The notes under the pieces: model-generated
The model's input: the letters and a program-made list of their open reading frames with translations, nothing else
Told to the model about the DNA's origin: nothing
The model's database searches: none
Program-made: the position numbers and the translations under genes
Part shown: piece after piece, positions 55,700 to 64,000 of the stretch
How the letters are laid out: every line of letters starts with the position of its first letter
How positions within the stretch are numbered: position 1 is the stretch's first letter
Assembly: GCA_017979445.1 (NCBI GenBank)
Contig: CM030716.1
Coordinates: 12,117,276-12,181,275, forward strand
Source: Akebia trifoliata
Taxonomy: Eukaryota; Streptophyta; Magnoliopsida; Ranunculales; Lardizabalaceae
Direction: 5' to 3'
DNA length: 64,000 bases

Positions 55700-56661
55700 T
55701 ACCCTGCCCAAGTTCCATACGTTAGGCTTACGATTCTATCTTTGTGAAAGTTGAAGCTCTCTCTTTTTATCATTCATATCAGAGATGTCTTTCCTCGTAG
55801 GCTTGAAACTAATACCAAAGTAGGGAGTATGTTTTTGCATACTGATCAAATTGGCCCTCCCTTTTCTTTTAGGTCCTAAATCTTGTTTCGAACGATATCC
55901 CACCTTCTTCATCACCCGTCCGATCATCAGGTTCGTTTTTGACAACTCTGTCCTTATTTTCTCCTTCCCTCTTGAGATATGATTGATAGATATGAATTGG
56001 AAGGCATGAAATCCCTCTTTATCCCCGATCATCTCTACATCTATATAAAGCACATCTGGTGATCGATCGACTGGTATGAGATTTTCTACAAGAACCGATA
56101 TCACCCTCTGTCCCATTATGAATTTGATTCGCTGGTGCAGGGAAGAAGGGACTGCCCCTACGGTATGGATCTAGGGTCTTCCTAAAAGGAGATTGAATGT
56201 TAAGAATATGTCTAGAATTTCAAATGTCACTTCAAACGTGCTTGATCCAATAATGACTAGGAGATCCAATTCTTCTAATGACTCAGTTTTCCTACTATCA
56301 AAAGCCCTTACGGTCCTTCTAGTTGGCTTGAGGTAAGATAAATCTGCGTTTAACTTGTGCAAAGTTTGTAGAGGACAAACATTAAAAGCCGAACCATTGT
56401 CGATCAGTACCCTTTGCTACCATCATACCTTTGCACATTACCATATGGTTCAATATGTCCACACCCATCGCTGATAAATTCATCCTCGGTGAAGGTAATC
56501 GAATTGGGGGTCATGATCTGGCCTACTGTCTTTTTCAATTCTTCTGGTGAGGTGGTCTCAGGTACATGTGCACTACTAAGGACTTTGAGTAATGCCTCCT
56601 GATGATGCTTTGAGTTTAAAAGTAGGTCAAAGATACTGATTTGAGCTAGCATTCTGTTCAA
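55700..56661 (-). pseudogene. Tat-type aspartic protease (frameshifted)
   Basis: The minus strand shows the lead-in ITFTEDEFISDGCGHIEPYG (56661-56404 frame), then VLIDNGSAFN around 56380-56412 in another frame, so a one-base shift separates them; DNGSA contains the catalytic Asp. HKLNADLSYLKPTRRTVRAF follows, then FNLLLGRPIH-like, AVPSSLHQRIKFIMG (about 56110-56160) and GISFKPTRKDI. A stop replaces Trp in the GRPW motif (near 56173). The order and motifs are diagnostic of this lineage. Confidence 0.85.
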
Positions 56662-57099
56662 CTGTTCTATTATGTTGTACTCACTCTTTCGATTGAGTTT
56701 GAGGAGGTCAACTGTTTCCTTGTAAGTTATCCTGCTCTTTTCCTCTCTGGTTCTCCTTGTGGTATTTGTTCATCATCTACCAACTTTCCTTTCTCTTTTT
56801 TTTTCTTCTGTCATCTTCCTCGCTCTGCCTTTTTTGTTCTTTTTTGGTATTTTGTATCACCTCCTTGATCTAATCATATGACCAATGTCCGTGTTCATCG
56901 CCTCTTTCGGCTTCTCAACTCCTGCGAATATCACAATCAGTGTCTCATAACTCCATGGGACGGTTTGACTTGAACGGTATGTAAATGATTTAGGGGATAT
57001 GATGGTCATGGGTTGAGGGTCTGATTTTAGATAAAGGATGAAAGGTGGTGGATTAGGCTTGACGATTGATGTAATGGTGTTTGGGATTTGTGGGTTGGT

Positions 57100-59038
57100 G
57101 TAAGTTAGGATGAGGGGTGATCGGGAGTGCAAGGTATGACCAAAGGTGGTCGGAAAAAAGGGCCTGAAGTCGATATGGTGCAAGGTATAATGAGAGGTGG
57201 CCAAGAGGTATAATTTGAAGTTGGTAATTTGTAGGGTATAATGAGAGGTGGTCGTGAAAGATTTGAGGTTTGGGAGTTGGAGTAAATGGTGAGATTGGCC
57301 AAATTGATTGGAAGTTGAGATGATGATTGGTTGGTTGTATCTGGTGGCAATGCATTGATGCTTGATGATGTTAGTTCTTTCCTCAGATTGACTCTAACCT
57401 TAGAGCTAGTTGGTGCTATCAAAATTGAAGGGTTAAAGGTCGGTTCATCCCTCTCTATGGCATTGACTGCCGGCCCACTGTCTCCCCCATTATGCGTCGG
57501 TAGCGGGTTCTGATTGATATTTTGTTGAGGTGCTTGAGTTGCCGGACCATCCAAGTTCATCGTTTTCCTGTCGATTAGGTTCTGAACTAAGTGCTTTAGT
57601 TGTCAACATTGGTTGGTGGCATGCCCCGGTGCACCCTTATGGAACTCATAGAATTGATTAGGATTATACCTTGGTCCCTTTATCACCTCTGGGTTTGGTT
57701 GCATCTTAGTGAGATATCCTCCCCTAAGTAATGTTGGAGTAATTCTGACAGAGTCATAGGCAAGCGGGTGAAGATTCGAGGGACCCTGTTGGGTCGGTGC
57801 TGCTCGGTTTGATGATTCTGGGCAAATTGTGGGTTTTGCCCAAATACTGGATTTTGTTCGAATTGAAATGTCGGTGGAGCCGGTGTAGCTTGAGGTGGGT
57901 TCACCCTGAAAGGGACCTGAGGTATTGGCGGCCTCTGGTTTGGTGTTGAGATGAAGAAAGGACGAATAGGTTGCACATTGTTAACTTGGGCTTCATCTTT
58001 CTTCTTGTTCAAGACCACTGGTTTCAGTTGAGTAGATCCCCCTGTTGGTGCCCCTAGACTGGACAGGTCGTAAATCAGACTTGATCGAATATCGTCCTCA
58101 ACTCGATCCGTCACTTGGACCAATGACGAGAAGCTTACAGTTGTATGACCCACTAGGTGCTTATAGAATGAATGGCCCAGAATAGAAATGAATATAGTGT
58201 TCATCTCTTGTTCCGTCATAGGTGGTTTAACCTTAGAAGTCGATTCTAGCCACTTTTAGGCATATTCTTTCACACTTTCCTTTGGCTTCCGAGTCATCTT
58301 GGCCACGTCATTTCTGTCCAATCCCATGTCCGTATTGAATCTGTACTCTTCCGAGAAAATTGTAGCCAGTTCTTGCCAGCTCTTAATCCACGAATGATCT
58401 AACTGAGAGAACCATGAGAGGGCCGCCCTTATTAAACTCCTTTGAAAAAGCTGAACCAACAACCTGTCATCATCAGCAAATTGGCACATAGAACCACAGT
58501 AGAGTTTCAAGTGGGATAGAGGGCATCCAATGCCATTATACTTTTCGAATTCAGGACACTTGAATTTCGGCGGTAATGGTGCATTTGGGTAGAAGCAAAG
58601 ATCTCTGAACCTCATTCTGCTTGCAGAATCATTTCCTTTCATTCTTCGGATCTCCTCCTAAACTACTTCTAACTTGTTTGCTAATTTTTCCTCTGTGGTA
58701 CTTCTTACCTCAGTTGCTCTAAATTCACATTCTTTTTCTTGAACGACATCCTATCACTGAGGGTTGCAATGAATGTGGATTGGTGGCCCTTGATTAGTCG
58801 GAGTCATAGGAGGTAGAATATTCTGTACCGGTGGTGGTAGTTGTTGGTGTTGTTCCGGTATGGCCTGATTCGAGCCTGAGGTTTGATGCTGAACAGCCTA
58901 AATGATGCTCGGATTTGTCATTAGTAAGTCCAGAATCTTATCATGTTTTTCCAATGCCTTTACCACTATATCTAGCTTCAAAGTGATATCTGTTATGACT
59001 TATGTTGCCGACCGTTGAGGTTGCTCTGAGGTACTCAT
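57100..59038 (-). pseudogene. Tat-type gag (broken)
   Basis: On the minus strand gag opens at ATG 59038 (MSTSEQPQRSAT) with a stop at codon 13 and another near 58760. The capsid core is intact over 58642-58256: FKCPEFEKYNGIGCPLSHLK, then AALSWFSQLD and SWQELATIFSEEYRFN. It continues past a stop at 58255 into 58219-57683. The nucleocapsid-like YEFHKGAPGHATNQC sits near 57600-57645 (the first Cys of the family pattern is Tyr here) and NAIERDE follows at about 57445-57465. The many stops show inactivation. Confidence 0.87.
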
Positions 59039-59239
59039 AATTGGTTGTGAGCGTAGAAAATATAGAGGATTGTTATGTGGCAAGTACTTCTTTCTGGGTC
59101 GTTTGGCTACCTGTGGACAAAAGGTTAGGCATTAATATATCGTTTACACAATGAAAATGTATGATAATTTATTAGGTCAGATTGGATTAATTAGTAAAGT
59201 TGCATTAAGAAAGCCTTGAATTTGGTTGAGGTTGGATTT

Positions 59240-59645
59240 TTTTGTCAGCACGGAGCTGGGGTTCGTCGGTACGGAACCAGATATTGATCAGCACAGAGCT
59301 GGAGTTTGTCAGTACGGAGCTGAAGGTTTGTCAGCATGGAGCCAAAGATTTGTCAGCACGGTGCTGAAAGTTCATAAGCACGGAGTCGGAGGTTTATTGA
59401 CACGAGCCGAAGGTTTATCAGCAGGGAACCGAAGGTTTATCAGCACAAAGTTGGAGTTTGTTAGCACGGAGCTAGGGGTTTATCGGCACAGAACTGGAGG
59501 TTTGTCAGTGCGAAGCCGAAGGTTCATCGGCACGGGGCCGGAGGGTTTGTTTGCACGGAGCTGTAGGTTTATCGGCACGAAGCCGAAGGTTTGTCAGCAC
59601 AGAGTTGTAGGTTTATCGACACGGAATCGGAGGTTTATTAGCACA
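59240..59645. repeat. 22-bp minisatellite, about 18 units
   Basis: Units of the form GGTTTATCGGCACGAAGCCG plus two bases repeat without gaps in most of the array; variation concentrates at a few positions. Lying between LTR and gag of the Tat-type element, it belongs to that element's leader. A 188-codon frame crosses it but simply reads the repeat. Confidence 0.9.
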
Positions 59646-59879
59646 ACGGCACTCTTAAATCACCTCATTTCCTTAAATAGACATAGTTTATTCCCTCGTA
59701 TCAACAGGGTGAGATCGTTCTTAAGCACCAACTTTGATCGAAAATTTGCAACTGGCACCTTAAAATCTTTTTTTTTTTTTTTCAAATTTTAAATTGTTAG
59801 AAAATGATCAGATTTATTTGAGTTAACCAAGAGATTGTTGATTCTGATAGATCATGTTTTGGGTTGAAATTGGAAGATG

Positions 59880-60363
59880 GGCCTACTTTGGGTTGAATAT
59901 GGGTCACGGATCGATTTGAAAACGGATATGGCTCGTAGACTCAATTCAGATTGGATACGGGTCAATGGACCTGGGTTGGATTAGATATGGGTTGTGGACC
60001 CACTTGGATATGGATACGGGTCGTGGACCCAATTGGAATGGATATGGGTCGTGGACCCATTTGATTGGATATAGGTCGTGGACCCATTTTTGAAGTAGGT
60101 ATTGGTCATGGACCCAATTGGGTATGGATATGGGTCGCGGACCCACTTTGGCGTAGGTATGGGTCGTGGACCTATATGGAAATGGATATGGGTTATGAAC
60201 AAGTTTGAAGCGAATATGGGTCGCAAACCCATTTGGAAGTGGGTATTAGTCGTGGACCCATTTTAGAGTGGATATGGGTCATAAACCCATTTGGACATGA
60301 ATATGGGTTGTGGACCCATTTTGTGTGAATACGGCTCATGGACCCAATTCGGAGTGGTTTTGG
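59880..60363. repeat. About 30-bp minisatellite with palindromic core, about 15 units
   Basis: Units such as GGATATGGGTCGTGGACCCA followed by about ten variable bases repeat with lengths of roughly 27-31. The core GGGTC..GGACCC is self-complementary, so every unit could form a small hairpin. It is in the leader of the Tat-type element. Confidence 0.88.
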
Positions 60364-60589
60364 GTAAGGTTGATAGTAGGCCATGTTGGGTTGTGATCAG
60401 TATCGATGGGTAGATTGTAGGTGAGCTCCGTTCGGATCAAACACCAAGTGATGAGAGGTGGGCCCTAAGCTTAACGATAAAAATTATCCATTCAATCATT
60501 TTGAAGTCTTAAAACTCAAAAGAAAAGTAAATTCTAAGAGAAAAGTTGTCAGGACTGATGTAAGGGACGAAATGAGCAAAAAACAAATT

Positions 60590-60740
60590 TTTTTTTTTTT
60601 TGGATCTGTTTTTCAAAAATGGACATGTATAATTTATGCTTATCCGTTTTTTTAAAATGGATATGTGTAAATTGTACCTATCCTTGCTTATAAAACGGAT
60701 AAGTATAGCTTATGCTTATCCGTTTCGCAAAAACGGACCA
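60590..60740. repeat. Imperfect repeats with an inverted CGGATAAG/CTTATCCG pair
   Basis: 'ttatgcttatccgttt' occurs at about 60636 and 60709, with related partially matching 'aaatggacatgtataattta' and 'aaatggatatgtgtaaattg'. The bases ACGGATAAGTATAGCTTATG then CTTATCCG near 60697-60724 form an inverted repeat. They belong to the leader of the Tat-type element. Confidence 0.6.
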
Positions 60741-61416
60741 CAAACATTTATTTCGGCCAATACATGTCATGGACACTATGCTCACTGGTTCTGAGTACAT
60801 TGTTCACTATTCTTGTTCTTAGGCCGAATTGTTTTTTTCCTATGCAAAGTAAGATGAGTAAATTTGAAAATGAAGATGCTCCCCTTTTACTAGGGGAGAG
60901 TAAAAAAAAAAATCCTAAATTCTATACAATGTTGCCTTCATGGGCTTCAAAATAAGCTTTACAAAGTTGACTCCTTGGATGGGGAAAATTATAATAATAA
61001 CGCATGCGGCTATATGTGGCTTCACGGTTACCCATTCTTCAAACCTCGATGCATATCGAAATACACATGTCTTAGGTTGGTGATTGGTTTGGATGTGTTC
61101 TTCCCCGTACCCGAAATAAGCAATCTTGAGTCGTGAAACTACTAGACATCCGGGCTTTAAACTTTTATAAGTAAAGGAGGTTTGTGTAATGGGCTATGCA
61201 AACGTAGGTGCACAAGTGCATTTTTAAAATAATAAGTTTCAACCCCCTTTTACAAGCATTCAACCCACAAAATTTTAAAGAACATATTACAACCATTCCC
61301 CAAGAACAAGAAGACAAAATATCAAACAACACAAACAATAACAATGTTAGTAAACACATATCGAAATTTGTTCCTTTTTGTAAAAATGGTCAAATGGTCA
61401 TGGTTTGAACCCGCAA

Positions 61417-61436
61417 GCTCCCTAGTGGAGTCGCTA
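61417..61436 (-). promoter_or_regulatory. Probable primer-binding site of the Tat-type element
   Basis: On the minus strand TAGCGACTCCACTAGGGAGC starts three bases after the LTR end. It resembles the GCGACTC.-CTGGGGA-type sites reported for Tat/Ogre-like elements (often tRNA-Arg), with changes. Confidence 0.55.
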
Positions 61437-61439
61437 AGT

Positions 61440-63455
61440 TGTAGACATGAGAATGTTTATCATTGAACCTCAATGCTACGTTGTTTGGAGTCACCACCAT
61501 TTTTTTTTGTAAATTGGTGTGAATGGGCACCCGAATCGATTCTTTTGAAAACTATTTTTATGGCATTGTAGTGACTCTCATTCTTGGAAAAGGTATGGTT
61601 TACCTAAAATCTAGGTAAGGAGATTCGGTTAGAGAATGGGAAAGATGTTAAGCACCCCATTCTCTCCACATATGGTGGTTACCTTTACATTTTGCCATTT
61701 TTTAAAAGATTAACATAACAAGTAAAATGCATGAAGTAAGTGGGTGCACATAGTATGTATGTACCTCTTTGAAAGAAGATTTGATGTTAGTGTTGATATA
61801 AGAAATATCTTATAAAGAAGATATTCTATGGAGTCAACACACCTTTGCATGAGTTGAGATGTTGATTTAGGATTTTAGAGAAGTTCCATGAATGGAGTTC
61901 TCTTAGATCTATAACCTTAATGCATGCATGCTTAGCTAGAAACTCAGTGTTTTAACCCCATCAAAAGAGTCACGCATTTCTTCATCATAGCCAAACATGT
62001 ATGATGTGTGTGCATAGTGTACATTATGATGCATGATATGAGAATGGGTTAAAAATGACTTTAACTTCCATCATTTCAACCAAACCGCCTCAAGCATTCC
62101 ATGCCCAAGGTTGAGGTTTAATCTACTTAGGATGAATGAGGGTTTTCCATTACATCCTAAAGACTTCTAAAAAGAAAAAAGAGAGGGATAGAAGAAGAAG
62201 ATGCAAGTTAAAAAAATAAATAAACAACTATTATCCCACTTTGTCCCCTTGGAAGTCTTGAATAAACTTGAGCTTGAGAAATGATCTTGAGAGTTGAAGG
62301 TTGAGAGATGAGAGATGAGTAGAAATTTTGATAGAGTTTTAGGTTGAAAGATGGGGGCTTGAGAGCATGAATTGTTCATAAAAAATGAGGGTATTTATAG
62401 AGTTTTTGGAGAACTTTTGGGGATAAAATAGTCCAACCTTAAAAATAATGAGAATGGACATAAGGTTTTTGGATTTTTTATTTATTTGATGGCAAAGATG
62501 ACATTTGTGAAGAAATCCTAAAAGTATTCTTTGGTCATTGATTTTTTGATAAATAGATGTGAGAGAACAAAAGCACTTTTGGGAGGGTTAATAAAGGAGT
62601 GACATGTGTAATGGTGGAGTGGTAGGTAAAAAGTAGACATTGGTTCATTTGTAAATAACACATAAAGTAAGGGTAGAAGTATATTTTTGAAATTGATCAA
62701 TGGGAGAACAAAAGTACTTTTGGGAGGATGAGTAGAATAATGACATGTGTAAAGGTGAAGTAGTAGGTGAAAAATAGACCTTGGTTCATTTGTAAATAAC
62801 ACATAAAGCAAAGGTGGAAGTATATTTTTGAAATGGACCAATAGGAGAACTCCATGTATGTACTTGAAGATCCCACCTTTTGAAGGTATGATTGGAAGTT
62901 CTTTTAACTTTATAAATTATTACCAAAGACCCAAGAACTTTTTTGGTTTGACCAACCTTTTTGGGAAGGGCATTCTTGAATTTTCACAAGAAAGAGTTGA
63001 CTCTCCAATTAGATGATGCATTGGGTATTGAGGGCTTATTGGAGATCAACATGTGTCATCTTTTGAGGGGGTGTGAAAGAATGGACTTGGGTTATGGACT
63101 ATGGACTTTAAGGGTGGGCTAAAAGAATGGACTTGAATTTGGGTCAAAAGGTTGGCTTTATCTTGGACTAAGGTTGGATTAGGAAATGGACCTTGATTAT
63201 AGTATAGGTGATGGGACGGTGAATTGAGAACGGTTATGGATTCGTATTGGATCATAGAGGTGAAGTGGATTTAGACCGGATCAGGGACAAGGTTGAGTAT
63301 GCAAAATTATGAGATATGATGCATGTATGCATGTATGCATGAAAATGATGCCACGTGGCAATGTGGATCCGTTGAGAGGTTTGAGTTCTAAATTGGCATC
63401 AATTCGAGGACATTTGGATATTTCCAATGGGTTCATGCAGATTGGGGTGTCTACA
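61440..63455 (-). repeat. 5' LTR of the Tat-type element (2.0 kb)
   Basis: The ends are perfect 8-bp inverted repeats: TGTAGACA on the left and TGTCTACA on the right, inside the usual TG...CA. On the minus strand it starts TGTAGACACCCCAATCTGCA, like the other Tat-type LTRs of the window. The plus-strand part at 61600-61680 carries the 'gttaagcaccccattctc' block shared by this LTR class. The right border is fixed by copia coding sequence starting at 63456. Confidence 0.88.
62561..62842. repeat. Direct duplication of a 141-bp segment within the LTR
   Basis: The segment starting GAGAGAACAAAAGCACTTTT at 62561 recurs at 62702 as GGGAGAACAAAAGTACTTTT, and both end with GAAGTATATTTTTGAAAT. A third copy begins at 62843 but is broken off. 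The unit lies in the U3 part of the LTR (minus orientation), where enhancer repeats are common. Confidence 0.85.
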
Positions 63456-64000
63456 AGATCTAAGGCATACTTTCTTTGAGATAGAAAGATTCTTTTATTA
63501 GATCAAGATACTTCAATCCCAAGAAAATATTTTAAAGGACCTAGATCTTTCATTTCGAATTCTCTGGACAAGTAATCCTTGAGAGCCTTCTTTTCTTTTG
63601 GATCATTCCCTGTAACCACCATGTCATCCACATATACAATGAGTGCAGTGATCTTACCCTATTGCCTTCTCAAGAATAAAGTATGGCCTGAATTGCTCTG
63701 GTGGTAGCCAAAGGTTATCATAGACTTCATGAATCTTCCAAACCATGCCCTCGGAGATTGTTTCAACCCACACAATGATTTTTTTTAACTTACACACCTT
63801 TTGACTATGCCCTTTGTGTATCATGCATCCTGATGAGAAATCCATGTAGACTTCTTCAGATAGTTCGTCATGTAGAAATGCATTCTTCGCGTCGAATTGT
63901 TGCAATGGCCAATCCAAGTTCGCAGCTAAAGACAATAAGACTCGAACTGTGTTGATTTTGGCTACAGGTGCAAATGTCTCTGTGTAATCGATCACATAGG
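63456..64000 (-). pseudogene. Ty1/copia reverse transcriptase, continuing off the window
   Basis: The minus strand reads YTETFAPVAKINTVRVLLSL (63995 down), then WPLQQFDAKNAFLHDELSEE and VYMD, the start of the copia RT. The catalytic box is YVDDMVVTGNDPKEKK around 63590-63640 and the reading goes on to FLSQRKYALDL, ending exactly at the Tat-type LTR (63455). A frameshift or stop lies in the middle part (63680-63830). This is the same copia element whose RNase H tail and LTR are at 54290-54608. Confidence 0.9.

Larger units (their letters stand above)
54609..63455 (-). mobile_element. Tat-type Ty3/gypsy element nested in the copia element
   Basis: In minus orientation, right to left: 5' LTR (61440-63455), primer-binding site, a 2.4-kb leader with two minisatellites, gag, protease and the start of pol. 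The pol reading stops at QQYQDVFAW just before the reverse transcriptase and is joined to copia RNase H sequence at 54608. RT, RNase H, integrase and the 3' LTR of this element are missing, together with about 0.7 kb of the copia pol (from after YALDL to before LADIL). One deletion that removed both explains the junction. Stops and frameshifts in gag and protease make the rest inactive. Confidence 0.85.

Noticed and set aside
59226..59792. 188-codon open frame as a gene
   Set aside because: It only translates the 22-bp minisatellite, has no domain and lies antisense in a retrotransposon leader.
59240..60363. CRISPR-like direct repeats
   Set aside because: The units are contiguous or nearly so without unique spacers, and the genome is a plant's.
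59946..60384. Open frames with repeated 'GPRPISIP'-like peptides
   Set aside because: They are readings of the 30-bp minisatellite in several frames at once, so none is a real protein.

Overview
This is a stretch of a plant nuclear genome, most likely from a flowering plant (eudicot-like). It is AT-rich, intron-bearing and packed with plant transposable elements: Ty3/gypsy elements of chromovirus, Athila-like and Tat-like type, Ty1/copia elements, LINEs, hAT and CACTA relatives, MITEs and SINE-like units. No bacterial-type operons, CRISPR arrays or confident tRNA/rRNA genes are visible. The species cannot be named from the sequence alone.

The only apparently intact cellular gene is a glycoside hydrolase family 1 (beta-glucosidase) gene on the minus strand (12105-18633). 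I could reconstruct 14 exons with GT/AG borders and matching phases, giving a 534-residue ORF without a break. Two decayed relatives lie downstream on the same strand. Copy B (31897-34703) has lost its 5' exons and carries two stop codons. Copy C (53228-54289) has two stops and a frameshift and is cut by a copia element. All three replace the Trp of the C-terminal 'FEW' sugar-binding motif by Pro or Val, so the change predates the duplications.

Layout. 1-11985: a chromovirus 3' end, then a LINE split in two by an 8.1-kb Athila-like element (2184-10260) with a matched LTR pair, a tRNA-Asp-type primer site and a large internal deletion of pol. 12105-18750: GH1 gene A with its promoter. 18750-31890: gene-poor duplicated repeats, a CACTA-like element, a hAT-type element with a perfect 8-bp target duplication, a Tat-type LTR and a solo LTR. 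31897-34703: GH1 pseudogene B. 34704-38573: a third copy of the duplicated repeat block with another Tat-type LTR that contains a LINE fragment. 39905-44160: a decayed copia element interrupted by a CACTA-like fragment. 44161-49676: a decayed minus-strand LINE. 51044-54289: a second copy of the block 'Tat LTR plus GH1 3' exons'. 54290-64000: a minus-strand copia inserted in GH1 copy C, itself invaded by a Tat-type gypsy element with two minisatellites in its leader; a later deletion fused the two.

Nothing here looks like a wholly new molecular system. The most informative signals are the atypical active site and shortened loop of the GH1 family, and the unusually readable order of nested insertions, for which paired empty sites within this same window act as internal controls. 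All coordinates were read by eye; exon borders rest on splice consensus, phase and family similarity and have not been checked by alignment software.
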